From assembly GCF_034928825.1 (NCBI RefSeq), contig NZ_JAYFUL010000008.1, positions 112,276 to 176,275 of the forward strand: DNA of 64,000 nucleotides. The letters are read 5' to 3'. Both the position numbers and the translations under genes were made by a program. Each line of letters begins with the position of its first letter. Within the stretch, counting starts at the first letter, position 1. The notes beneath the pieces were generated by a model. That model saw nothing but the letters and a program-made list of their open reading frames with translations, was not told where the DNA came from and did no database searches. The stretch is from Arcicella aquatica. GTDB taxonomy: Bacteria > Bacteroidota > Bacteroidia > Cytophagales > Spirosomataceae. This document shows, piece after piece, positions 9,901 to 17,723 of this stretch.

Positions 9901-11216
9901 GTTCTACTTTAGGTGAATTTGCTGATGATAATATTTTTAAATTTTCCTTGGTAGATGATAAGAACAACAAAACTGAAATTGGTCAAGTTAGTAAGCTACA
10001 AGGAACATTGAAGATAAAAATGCCCAAAACCTTATCCTCTTCAACTTATAAAATAGAAGTTAGTTCTACTAACCCTATTATATCAAAAGAGTTGGTTTCT
10101 TATCTAGGTGTATTGAATCTGCCTGACGTTACCATTTCGGGAAATACTATTATCAATCAAGGTCAAATAGCATATATAAGTCTTATTAATAATGTAGGTA
10201 TGGCCAGTTCTAACTCAAACTTAAAATTTACGCTTTCAGATAATATAGAAAGAACCATTAATAATGGAGACCAAAAGTCGTCTATCTTCGTAAATCCCAA
10301 CCAAACAACTACTTATACATTAAAGTCGGCATCAAATATATGTGGTATTGGTAAAATATCAGGAAGTGCAACAGTAATAGTGAATCCAGCTTCTGATAAA
10401 ACCATTAATACAAGCCTTCAAAATAATACACGTTATTTATGCTTAGGCTCTACACAAGAATTGTCGTTTACTTATCAAGGAAGCTTTTCGACTAATAATA
10501 AATTCTCAGTTCAAATTTCTGACAAAAATGGTGATAACTATAAAAATGTAGTTTCTGAAGGGAATAGCTCTCCTCTGAAATTTAAAGTTCCTGAAGATTT
10601 ACCAATTGGTGATAATTATAGAGTACGAGTAATAGCTTCAGATGTTAATGTCAGTAGTGCATCTAATATTTACCCATTGACAGTAAATACTCTTTCGACG
10701 GCTGAGTTGGATTCAACAACCTACCTTTTTAGAGAAGGTAAACCTCTAAATATGAAAATTAATTTAACAGGAACCCCTCCTTGGTATGTAAAATTTGGTT
10801 CTGACGAATTATTAACAGCTTATTCACAGGCGATTTATTCATCTCCTTATATAAGAACAATTACTCCAACGATGCCTACCTCCTATAAAATATTTGCCGT
10901 AAGTGATGGTTATTGCTTAGGCAAAGTCATAGGAACAGGAATTGCTAAGATTGAGCTTGTCACCGCTAATGAAGACCCTAGAGATTTGAATATAACAGTG
11001 TTTCCTAATCCGACATCCGACTTCGTTAAAATTAGAAGTGACTATTTTAAAAACACAAAGTTGAAGATTGTTGACGCCGTGGGAAAAGACATTTTAGAAC
11101 AAGAGTTGGTTAAATCTGAAACTGTTTTGGATATCAGTGGTTTTAGCAGTGGCTTGTATTTTTTACAGTTCAACAGAGATAATAAACGGGTAGTTTATAA
11201 AATCCAAAAACTTTAA
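6948..11216 (+). CDS. Giant secreted seven-module protein with T9SS C-terminal sorting domain
   Basis: A 1422-residue surface or extracellular protein. It has a signal peptide (about 1-20, ending LVRAQ) and then seven diverged modules of roughly 180-200 residues. Most open with a C-x-G-then-strand pattern followed by DNxFKVxL (for example SFQADNTFKVQI, SFNQDNKFKVIL, VFNADNDFKVEL, SFSTNNKFSVQI) and continue to a ...YxLRISSxxP strand and a later C-G pair. They look like paired Ig-like beta-sandwiches. The C-terminal ~75 residues (NITVFPNPTSDFVKI to KIQKL) are a type A T9SS sorting domain, normally removed on anchoring to LPS. Modules 3 and 5 are the most diverged. No catalytic motif is seen; adhesin or surface-layer roles are guesses. 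Confidence 0.88.
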   Translation: MKKLILTTVILLSFITLVRAQITLMPTFNYVCRGATLELPFTSISSFQADNTFKVQIKEYYSNTWTDLVTTGNSSPLKFTIQSSFPVNEYSNYYIRIISSKPQIISNEYAINRISTTPIVNLAGIIDPVINPNSQADLLINGVGTLPIKVVLDDSSSINISFFESGKGFPIYPTTSKEYKIAYAENVCGRGTASGSTKVTVNEIGLLLLSNVDKKTCTGGILKLPYSTNNSFNQDNKFKVILKQVSSEKKEYEIDATDKGGFLETTIPDYITTGMNYELRISSSSPKATSPSTFSTIFIAPTPSAELTSYYSPVNFDEDTRLSIALKGFGPWNITLSNGTFFQDLNTYAYDYPIYTPDFKLQKTTDIKIVSAVSGCGVATIIPKTFTITVLNSQGLKINNLKESPSLCSGESFEATYSTFGDWGSDQGLSAFLSDGQNQLYAKIAIPATFKDGKMKVTIPNDFFTKTSYSNFYLGIIYKNEKIAYSPFLISISSIPQVTFYNENETITIPSSGEANLPIFIRGVGKTTVILDDSTSQTFYPNSIYGSKFSFPVKVLETTTFKIASYNNLCGKTISTDNKLITIKVIAPPTNAILLKRAPERICVGTSAKVYFNLTGVFNADNDFKVELRSNDGKSIFVGTAKSSPIEIKIPENILIDIFTSYYIRVVATNPSLSSEQSRIYINKMPSATITTSANISNGIISNKEIFFDVNKYEGLSSTNILTFSDGSVYTGTSGFRKSFSESTTFSLVSIKNECGINTDTKNNLTINVFPFITKPTENITIFGCTDKLISYPYYIEGNMKTGTTFTLQIASSKDSIFRDIVVNTSDNPIQFKLPYILEDGSYFLRLVSNTTPKYYSVWQFFNLYPPPVIELSTNDGSNIATSDGESAIDLIYKLKKGIAGSIITTDNYNQTYIDTFYQDFDKNIKNQKVYPTKTTTYTLKSATNFICGYGKVSGSVKITVRPSVKLNSLDAYTICPEKDILLNCSTLGEFADDNIFKFSLVDDKNNKTEIGQVSKLQGTLKIKMPKTLSSSTYKIEVSSTNPIISKELVSYLGVLNLPDVTISGNTIINQGQIAYISLINNVGMASSNSNLKFTLSDNIERTINNGDQKSSIFVNPNQTTTYTLKSASNICGIGKISGSATVIVNPASDKTINTSLQNNTRYLCLGSTQELSFTYQGSFSTNNKFSVQISDKNGDNYKNVVSEGNSSPLKFKVPEDLPIGDNYRVRVIASDVNVSSASNIYPLTVNTLSTAELDSTTYLFREGKPLNMKINLTGTPPWYVKFGSDELLTAYSQAIYSSPYIRTITPTMPTSYKIFAVSDGYCLGKVIGTGIAKIELVTANEDPRDLNITVFPNPTSDFVKIRSDYFKNTKLKIVDAVGKDILEQELVKSETVLDISGFSSGLYFLQFNRDNKRVVYKIQKL

Positions 11217-11230
11217 TTTTATTAGTACTA

Positions 11231-11270
11231 AACTCCTTTCAAGTGTTAAATTTGGAAGGAGTTCTTTTTT
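11231..11270 (+). terminator. Rho-independent terminator after the T9SS gene
   Basis: Stem AACTCCTTTC/GGAAGGAGTT (11231-11240 with 11254-11263, one G-U pair) is followed by a T-rich tract. It sits 14 bases after the stop codon, so the T9SS gene ends its own transcript and the NlpC/P60 gene has a separate promoter. Confidence 0.75.
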
Positions 11271-11335
11271 AGGGCTTTCTTAATTAGAAATACTTATGCA
11301 TTTCATTCAATAATACTGCTTTAATCATCAACGCC

Positions 11336-12538
11336 ATGAAAAAATACTTCCTTTTATCCTTACTCATCAGTTTTGCAACTATTGCCAAACCGACAAAATC
11401 CTATAAAAAACCTTTTATAAAACATATTGCTGATTCTTCTATCACGCAAATCATCGATAGTTTTACTCAGCGGTTTGCACCTGACAAACGAACAGCTATT
11501 TTTCAAATTGATGCATACCGAAAAGACAATCAATTAATTGTAACAGGTAAAACCAACCTGATTGAAGCCAAAAATGCTTTGGTTAATCAGCTGAAAGCTC
11601 ATAATACTATAGTAGATGAAATAAAAACCTTGCCCGAAGCCGAATTAGAGGACAAAATTTATGGCTTGGTAGAAGTTTCTGTTTGTAATATTCGCTATTC
11701 GCCTCGCCATAGTGGCGAGTTGGCATCACAAGCTTTGATGGGAACACCTGTGAAAATTTTAGAAAGAGAAGACAACGGTTGGCTACTTATTCAAACGCCT
11801 GACAAATACATTGCTTGGGTAGATAGAGGAGCCATTACTGCCATCAATAAAGCACAATTAACACGTTGGGAGACAAGTAATAAAATTATATACACTCGTT
11901 CGTATGGTGTTGCCTATTCTGAACCCAATGCCAATTCAGAGACTGTTTCTGATTTAGTGGCTGGCTGTATCTTGGAAATACAGGCTGAAAAAGATGGTTT
12001 CTATCAAGTAATCTTTGCGGATAATAGAAAAGGGTTTGTGGCTAAAAACGAAGCAAGTATTTATAATAAATGGCTTTCGGGACTTAATGCTACGGAAGAG
12101 AGTCTTGATAAAACATCCAAACGATTAATGGGTGTACCGTATTTATGGGGTGGTACTTCATTCAAAGGTGTTGACTGTAGTGGTTTTACTAAAACAGTTT
12201 ATTTTTTGAATGGCATTATGCTCCCTCGTGATGCTTCGCAACAAGTAATGGTTGGCGAAACAGTAGATAAATCAGGGAATTGGGTAGACTTGAAAACGGG
12301 AGATTTATTATTCTTTGGCGAAAAGCGTGACGACGGTTCTGAAAGAGTAGTACACGTAGCCATGTGGCTAGGAAATGGTGAATTTATTCATGCTTCTGGT
12401 AAAGTAACTATCAGCAGTATGAATGCTACTGCACCAAATTTTGATGCTTATAACTTTAAAAGATACCTCCGCGCTAAACGAATTTTAAAAACGGGGATGG
12501 TTGGTGTCAGTCCTTTAAAGAGCGATAAGGTGTATTAA
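11336..12538 (+). CDS. NlpC/P60 (C40) endopeptidase with SH3-like domains
   Basis: Predicted cysteine peptidase that cleaves D-Glu to diamino acid bonds in murein peptides, like YkfC, whose product L-Ala-D-Glu is the substrate of the dipeptide epimerase upstream. An N-terminal signal peptide (about 1-18) precedes a ~90-residue lead, two bacterial SH3-like regions (about 108-170 and 180-245), and a C40 domain with catalytic C281 (GVDCSGF), H340 (VVHVAMW) and H352 (FIHASG). PYLWGGTSFKGVDCSG is the classic C40 signature. Gene order with the epimerase is typical for murein peptide recycling. Confidence 0.92.
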   Translation: MKKYFLLSLLISFATIAKPTKSYKKPFIKHIADSSITQIIDSFTQRFAPDKRTAIFQIDAYRKDNQLIVTGKTNLIEAKNALVNQLKAHNTIVDEIKTLPEAELEDKIYGLVEVSVCNIRYSPRHSGELASQALMGTPVKILEREDNGWLLIQTPDKYIAWVDRGAITAINKAQLTRWETSNKIIYTRSYGVAYSEPNANSETVSDLVAGCILEIQAEKDGFYQVIFADNRKGFVAKNEASIYNKWLSGLNATEESLDKTSKRLMGVPYLWGGTSFKGVDCSGFTKTVYFLNGIMLPRDASQQVMVGETVDKSGNWVDLKTGDLLFFGEKRDDGSERVVHVAMWLGNGEFIHASGKVTISSMNATAPNFDAYNFKRYLRAKRILKTGMVGVSPLKSDKVY

Positions 12539-12623
12539 TAAACAAAGCAGAATGTATTTTTAATTTTGGGGAGAAATTTAAAACCTATTAATTACCTACA
12601 TCTTTGCAAATACTTGCTTTCAG

Positions 12624-12669
12624 CTCTTATCACTAGCGAGTGACTTAAGTCCATCGCTAGTGATAAGAG
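12624..12669. repeat. Dispersed palindrome, copy 2 (46 bp)
   Basis: Imperfect palindrome centred at 12646.5 with GACTTAAGTC at the centre and CTCTTATCACTAGCGAG arms. It lies between the convergent NlpC/P60 and coiled-coil genes, a likely shared terminator. Confidence 0.85.
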
Positions 12670-12679
12670 TTGGGTAAAA

Positions 12680-13660
12680 TTACGAGCCAAAAATACCCTT
12701 AATCTTACCCCATAGTCCTTTAGATGCCTCTTTTGCTTCTTCTATTTTTTCAGCAGCCACTACTTTTGCTTCTTCAAGGCTTTCTGCTACGTCCTCTTTC
12801 AAATCGGTTAACTCCTCAATAGCGTCTTCTTTCAAGGCTTTTGCTTTAGCAGCAACATCTACGCTTTTTAGCTCTTCTATTTTTTCTGCTACAGTTTCTT
12901 TTACCGAAGCTAGTTTTTCTGAAGTATCTTCTTTTAATTCCGCTATTTTCTCAGCCGCCACTACTTTTGCTTCTTCAAGGCTTTCTGCTACGTCCTTTTT
13001 CAACTCAGTTAACTCTTCAATAGCATCTTCTTTCAAGGCTTTTGCTTTAGCAGCAACATCAACGCTTTTTAGCTCTTCTATTTTTTCTGCTACAGTTTCT
13101 TTTACCGAAGCTAGTTTTTCTGAAGTATCTTCTTTTAGTTCAGCTATTTTCTCAGCAGCAGCAGTTTTAGCTTCTTCAAATTTCTCAGTTGCCTCAGCTT
13201 TTACTTCATCAAACTTGGCAGTGGCTTCTGTTTTCAGCTCTTCCGCTTTGGCTGAAAAATCGGTATTTTTTAGCTCTTCAATTTTTTCAGCAACCGCTTC
13301 TTTTACGACCTCTATTTTATCTTTGGCTTCTTCTTTCAATTCTTCCACTTTGGCAGCAAAATCACTGCTTCCCACTTCCTCAACTTTCTCAGCAATTGTT
13401 TCTTTTACTTCTTCAAGGGTTTCTGTAGCCTCGGCTTTCAATTCAGCAGTTTTACTAGATAAATCTTCTTTAACAGTTTCAATTTTTTCAGTAGTTTCTT
13501 CAATAACTTCTGCTTTCATTTCTTCCACTTTTTCTGGAATTTCGGCTGCTTTTTCTTCAATTGTCTCTGTAGCTTCTGTAGCTAAGCTTTCTACCTTCTC
13601 AACAATTTCAGCTTTGTCTTTTGCTAATTCTTCTTTAGCTTGTTCTTCTTCTTTTTTCAT
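12680..13660 (-). CDS. Lys/Glu/Ala-rich repetitive coiled-coil protein (LEA/apolipoprotein-like)
   Basis: A 326-residue protein made almost only of K, E, A, V, L, T and S in 11-residue-like amphipathic periodicity (EKIEELK, AAKAEELK), without signal peptide or membrane segment. The C-terminal half holds a 67-residue unit repeated in tandem (201-bp period, DNA copies 12757-12957 and 12958-13158) with only a few differences, and shorter diverged units before it. It ends in a compact hydrophobic/basic tail, GLWGKIKGIFGS, that could dock on a membrane. Such proteins resemble late-embryogenesis-abundant or apolipoprotein A-like stress proteins. Function not known. The opposite strand is also open over long stretches, but its reading is a shadow. 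Confidence 0.75.
   Translation of the reverse strand: MKKEEEQAKEELAKDKAEIVEKVESLATEATETIEEKAAEIPEKVEEMKAEVIEETTEKIETVKEDLSSKTAELKAEATETLEEVKETIAEKVEEVGSSDFAAKVEELKEEAKDKIEVVKEAVAEKIEELKNTDFSAKAEELKTEATAKFDEVKAEATEKFEEAKTAAAEKIAELKEDTSEKLASVKETVAEKIEELKSVDVAAKAKALKEDAIEELTELKKDVAESLEEAKVVAAEKIAELKEDTSEKLASVKETVAEKIEELKSVDVAAKAKALKEDAIEELTDLKEDVAESLEEAKVVAAEKIEEAKEASKGLWGKIKGIFGS
12757..13158 (-). repeat. Tandem duplication, 201-bp unit, two copies
   Basis: Two adjacent 201-bp copies (12757-12957 and 12958-13158) are nearly identical and encode two 67-residue coiled-coil units in frame. The low divergence implies a recent duplication or continuing gene conversion. Confidence 0.85.
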
Positions 13661-13801
13661 AATTAATGTTTGATGTTTATTTATAACAAATATGAAAAAA
13701 ATTAAGCAAACTCGCTAATAATCAACACAATAAGTTATTATATTTAACAGCGAATAAATTAAAAAATAAGAGATTACACAATTCCTCTTTGGAAAAGCTC
13801 A

Positions 13802-13853
13802 GAGCCCTAATCACTAGGGAGGGAATTAATTCCCTCCCTAGTGATTAGGGCTC
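13802..13853. repeat. Dispersed palindrome, copy 3: perfect 52 bp
   Basis: A perfect 52-bp palindrome centred at 13827.5, with centre GGGAATTAATTCCC and arms running outward to GAGCCC/GGGCTC. It lies downstream of lgt and upstream of the coiled-coil gene, both leftward. Its centre differs from other copies (AATTAATT in place of ACTTAAGT), but the symmetry is kept. Confidence 0.9.
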
Positions 13854-13910
13854 AAAAAATATTTATGCTATGGCTTTAGAGTCATGCTATGTGTGACACA
13901 TAAGAAGTCC

Positions 13911-14744
13911 TTAAGCTGCACCTTTTTTATTACTCTTAAAAGCATAAACCAATATTCCTATCGCAAAAAGCACTACAGGAACGCTTAACCATTGACCCAT
14001 GTTAAATTCCATTTGGTTTTCAAAAGCTACTTGATTTTCTTTTAAGAACTCATAGAAGAATCTAAGAATAAATACATACAACAAGAAAATAGCGGTCATA
14101 AAACCATTGGTTGTTTTCTCTTTTTCCCTTGACCAAAACCACATTAATATTCCAAATAATACCAAACAAGATAGACATTCATACAATTGTGACGGATGAC
14201 GAGGCACTACGTCGAAATAATCATGACCAAGAGATGGGTCATTAAAAAAATTAAAAGCCCAAGGTACATCCGTTTGTTTTCCTACAATTTCCGAATTCAT
14301 TAAATTACCAAAGCGAATAAAAGCTCCCCCTAAAGCTGCCGTTGGCACTACTCTGTCTGTAACGTATAAATAAGGAATATTTCTCTTTTTTGAGTACAAA
14401 TAAAAGGCAATCAACATACCGATTACCGCACCATGCGAGGCCAATCCTGCATAAGGTGGCGTAATCATACTAATAAAAAAATGAACTGGGTCTTTTAATA
14501 AAACTGGATATTCATAAAAGAAATAATGCCCCATTCTAGCCCCAACAACAGTAGCAATCATCGCATAAAGCAATAGTTCATCGGCTTCTTCTACTGGTCT
14601 ACCTTCTTTTTTAAAGATATAACTCAATACTTGGTAGCCTGCTAAAAAAGCCATTGCAAACATTAGTCCGTACCAACGAATTGGAAAGCCGAAAATCTCA
14701 AAAATTTCTGGTGAAGTATGCCAGTCAATGTATGTTAATAACAT
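13911..14744 (-). CDS. lgt: Prolipoprotein diacylglyceryl transferase
   Basis: Inner-membrane enzyme that transfers diacylglycerol from phosphatidylglycerol to the lipobox cysteine of prolipoproteins, the first step of lipoprotein maturation. The 277 residues contain about seven membrane segments. Seen: the essential HGA motif (H104 in LASHGAVIG) and the Lgt signature around 144-155 (RFGNLMNSEIVG), then PRHPSQLYE. Length and motifs are normal. The start is supported by the usual MLLTYIDWHTSPEIF-type N-terminus. SusD, encoded further along, is a lipoprotein client. Confidence 0.97.
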   Translation of the reverse strand: MLLTYIDWHTSPEIFEIFGFPIRWYGLMFAMAFLAGYQVLSYIFKKEGRPVEEADELLLYAMIATVVGARMGHYFFYEYPVLLKDPVHFFISMITPPYAGLASHGAVIGMLIAFYLYSKKRNIPYLYVTDRVVPTAALGGAFIRFGNLMNSEIVGKQTDVPWAFNFFNDPSLGHDYFDVVPRHPSQLYECLSCLVLFGILMWFWSREKEKTTNGFMTAIFLLYVFILRFFYEFLKENQVAFENQMEFNMGQWLSVPVVLFAIGILVYAFKSNKKGAA

Positions 14745-14902
14745 TTGAATATGTTGATTTTAAAATAAAATTATTTTCAAAAATACTGCTTTTATATCGA
14801 AAGATTCCCTTCTGTTTGATTAAAATGCCGTGAAAATCAAGCAGATTATGATTGGAATTGAATTAGTTTTAATTACAAAAATAATATTCTCTAATTCCAA
14901 GA

Positions 14903-15005
14903 CCTTACTTTTCTTGTCTTGATACAAGAAAAGTAACAAAAGAAAATCAAGAAATTCCGAAACTCGCTCCGCTCAAACAGCGGAATTTCGGAAAATGCTT
15001 ACGCC
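14903..15005 (+). repeat. Two-hairpin dispersed element, copy A
   Basis: Hairpin 1: TTACTTTTCTTG/CAAGAAAAGTAA (14905-14916 with 14925-14936). Hairpin 2: GAAATTCCG/CGGAATTTC (14951-14959 with 14981-14989) around a conserved loop ACTCGCTCCGCTCAAACAG. It ends in AAATGCTTACGCC. It lies between the leftward rhodanese and lgt genes. Five more copies occur in the window, all in this orientation. Confidence 0.88.
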
Positions 15006-15043
15006 AGCTTAATATTAAAATTTCAATCTGGTTAAAGTCTTTT

Positions 15044-15337
15044 TTATAAACTTAAATAGGCTTCTAAGCCTCCTTCAAGATTTCTCATGTGCTGAAAGCC
15101 TTTTTTGGCTAAGATTTTTCTGGCTATTTCACTTTGTAAGCCTGAATAACAAACAATTATAATTTCTTTATCTTTTAAATGTGCTATGCTCGCTACAGAA
15201 AGCAATAATTCATCTAAAGGAATTTGTAAACCTCCAACATCAAAATCTTCAATTTCATAGGGTGTTCGGATGTCTAAAATAGTAAGATTTGCCAAACGCT
15301 CTTTAAACTCGGTAGCCGAAATACTGGATGAATTCAT
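15044..15337 (-). CDS. Single-domain rhodanese-like protein (first of pair)
   Basis: A 97-residue cytoplasmic rhodanese domain, a sulfurtransferase or redox-type fold. The active-site cysteine is C63 in IIVCYSGLQSE; the loop CYSGLQS is less typical than the CRSGxRS of the neighbour. The tail KGFQHMRNLEGGLEAYL is the usual family end. It lies 65 bases after the next rhodanese gene and runs in the same direction, so they are probably co-transcribed. Substrate unknown. Confidence 0.88.
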   Translation of the reverse strand: MNSSSISATEFKERLANLTILDIRTPYEIEDFDVGGLQIPLDELLLSVASIAHLKDKEIIIVCYSGLQSEIARKILAKKGFQHMRNLEGGLEAYLSL

Positions 15338-15402
15338 GTTAAATAAAAGTGGTCTGCCTTCCGACAGACCACCCGAAAAATGCTTTTAATCGGAACAAAA
15401 GA

Positions 15403-15699
15403 TTAATCTAACTGATTCCAAGCTAAAATACCACCTAATACATTTCTAACATTGGTATAACCATTTGCTGTTAAAAACGCTTTTGCTTGACCAGAACGAG
15501 CACCTGAACGACAATGAACAATTATTTCTTCGTTTTTCCAAGCTTCAATCTCATCCAAACGGTCAGGTAATTCGTTTAAGGGAATCAATTTAGCACCTAA
15601 ATTCTGTTCCTCATATTCATATTCATTTCTTACATCAAGGAAATTGAATGTTTCGCCTTTGTCAATTTTTTCTTTAAGTTCTTCTACCGTAATATCCAT
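15403..15699 (-). CDS. Single-domain rhodanese-like protein (second of pair)
   Basis: A 98-residue rhodanese domain with the canonical active-site loop CRSGARS (C63) in IIVHCRSGARSGQAKAFL and the end NVRNVLGGILAWNQ. It probably transfers sulfane sulfur (GlpE/PspE-like), with the substrate unassigned. It starts 28 bases after the T9SS gene that precedes it on the same strand and may be read through from it. Confidence 0.92.
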   Translation of the reverse strand: MDITVEELKEKIDKGETFNFLDVRNEYEYEEQNLGAKLIPLNELPDRLDEIEAWKNEEIIVHCRSGARSGQAKAFLTANGYTNVRNVLGGILAWNQLD

Positions 15700-15727
15700 T
15701 ATAGTGAGATTTTATTTATTGTTAATT

Positions 15728-17701
15728 TTAATGACTTATCCATATTTTTCTAACAAATGTATTACGTTCATTTGAAAGTCGCAAAAGATACATTCCAGAA
15801 TTTAGATGCTGTAAATTAATCGATTGACTATCAACATTTTCTTGTAAAATACTTCTCCCAAAAAGATCTAAAATTTCAACATTTTTTAAAGAAGAGTCGT
15901 TCCAATGAATTACATCAGGACTAGGGTTGGGCGAAACCACCAAGTTCTTATCTTGAATTTCTTGCTCATTTCCTAACACAACATCCAAAGGCTTCCCTCC
16001 CATGACAGGACGAATCATCATGCTTCCTCTGATAGCTTTATAAATACTTGTATCGGCATTAGCCACGTTCGACCAAGAGGTACTGATACTAAAAAAGTGT
16101 TTGTTGGTAAACTGTGTTGAGTTTTTATCTAAGCCTACAATAATCGGTTCATCATCTGTTAATTGAAGGTAACCAACATAAAAAGTATCCGTAACCGCCA
16201 CAGGGTCAATCGCATATTCTATAAATCCATTCTGAATATCTGAGTACTGTACTTTTGTATAAAGCCCTCTCAGGATTTGCCCTGGCTTACCTTTGTCATT
16301 GCCCATTACTTGCAATGTAATAGCATTCCCCGCAATACTAGTGAGCGACGGTTGAAGATTAATACGAATAGCCTTCACGACATCTGCTTTATTGTTTACA
16401 AACTGTATCGCTACTCTACCAAAGCCTTTTTTCAAATACGCTCCTGCTTCGGCTGTACCATCATCATAAGCATAATAATTATCTAGTGCTACAGTAGTTG
16501 AAATTGTGTCGTTTTGGGTAAGAATGCTATTTCTAAAAGAGATATTACTAGCATCTTGTGTTCCCAAAAAGAATTTCATATTCAAATATGCCTTATCTCC
16601 AGACACTTTACTGGCAAAGTTATTTTTGAATTTGAATACTTTTGAAGCTCCCGCAGTTAAGGCATCTCGCCCTACTCGTTGGTCTTTCTGTAAGGTATCA
16701 CTGCCTGCACTTAAATTGAGATTTCTTACTGAGTAATAGATATTTACGTCGTTGTTATTGCTATACAAATTGTTCACTTTTACACCTGTAGTGTCATTAA
16801 TTTCGGCGGCGGGTGATGGATTTCCTGCCAAAAACTGAACCATTGGCATGGCTCTATATCGTTTCAAAACTGGCTCGATATTATCACTACAGGCAATGTC
16901 TTTTAGGTAAGAAACCCTTTCAAATTTATTGGTCTGATTATTCAGAATATTTCCTAATATATAGCCATTAATAGAGTTATCGCTTTTCTTGGCCAAGCAT
17001 ACATAGTCTAAATGCCACACATCAAACTGTCCCGATTTTCGACCAAAACTTTGAAAGCGAAATTGAAAATTACCATGAAAATACAAGCTAGCACGAATGG
17101 GTAATATTACCTGACTAAAATTAGCAGGGAGGTTTACGCCTTTTTGTACCCAAACGGTATTCCATGTGTTGCCGTTTGTTAAGAATTGTAACGTTAAAGA
17201 ATCTGACAAATCTGGTTGTTCGCCTAGTCCTTTACCTTGCCAAAAGAAACTGAAATACAGGGAATCTGAGGGAGTATTGATTGACAAATTGATGGGTAAG
17301 GATGTAAGCGTATCGGTAGCTCCCTGTGTAAGTTGATTGGTAAAATCATAAGGAAAACCATTCGCTTGAAGTCCATCAAAAGTAGCAACATTTACCGTTG
17401 GCTGATTGACCGCTAAGGTATTATTCACAAAAACGCCTCCGCCTGTTTGCCAAAGTGAGGGTATAGCTTGTCCATTTTTTGCCGTCGAAAAATCATCAAA
17501 AAACGGAAGTGTTAAAGCCGTAATTCTAGCCCGACTTTGAGGGAAACCTTCTGCTACGTTTTGTTTAGCTGGAACCGTAAAAAACTGAGCATTTGAAATT
17601 TGATGAGTAAGCAATAAGAGTAGAAAAATAAAGAAGTGTTGCGTGAAACCACACAACACTATATTTTTTGATTGATGTAAATCAGAAGATATTTTTTTCA
17701 T
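15728..17701 (-). CDS. Secreted protein with T9SS type A sorting domain
   Basis: A 657-residue secreted protein. The N-terminus has a long n-region and a hydrophobic stretch (about 24-38, FFIFLLLLLTHQISNA) before QFFTVPAKQ, consistent with a signal peptide. The region around 60-240 (LPFFDDFS, a DSLYFSFFWQGKG strand, WHLDYVCL) looks like a carbohydrate-binding or MAM-like jelly-roll. The last ~70 residues (NLVVSPNPSPDVIHW to RKIWISH) are a T9SS sorting domain. No catalytic residues recognised. It sits 22 bases after a PASTA gene on the same strand and may share its transcript. Confidence 0.87.
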   Translation of the reverse strand: MKKISSDLHQSKNIVLCGFTQHFFIFLLLLLTHQISNAQFFTVPAKQNVAEGFPQSRARITALTLPFFDDFSTAKNGQAIPSLWQTGGGVFVNNTLAVNQPTVNVATFDGLQANGFPYDFTNQLTQGATDTLTSLPINLSINTPSDSLYFSFFWQGKGLGEQPDLSDSLTLQFLTNGNTWNTVWVQKGVNLPANFSQVILPIRASLYFHGNFQFRFQSFGRKSGQFDVWHLDYVCLAKKSDNSINGYILGNILNNQTNKFERVSYLKDIACSDNIEPVLKRYRAMPMVQFLAGNPSPAAEINDTTGVKVNNLYSNNNDVNIYYSVRNLNLSAGSDTLQKDQRVGRDALTAGASKVFKFKNNFASKVSGDKAYLNMKFFLGTQDASNISFRNSILTQNDTISTTVALDNYYAYDDGTAEAGAYLKKGFGRVAIQFVNNKADVVKAIRINLQPSLTSIAGNAITLQVMGNDKGKPGQILRGLYTKVQYSDIQNGFIEYAIDPVAVTDTFYVGYLQLTDDEPIIVGLDKNSTQFTNKHFFSISTSWSNVANADTSIYKAIRGSMMIRPVMGGKPLDVVLGNEQEIQDKNLVVSPNPSPDVIHWNDSSLKNVEILDLFGRSILQENVDSQSINLQHLNSGMYLLRLSNERNTFVRKIWISH

Positions 17702-17723
17702 GAAATCGTTTAAAAGTAAAATA

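Noticed and set aside
13215..13673. Long + strand open frame of serine/alanine-rich protein
   Set aside because: It is the antisense shadow of the Lys/Glu/Ala-rich coiled-coil gene; the biased codons keep both strands open. The minus-strand reading has a sensible start, tail and heptad-like pattern.
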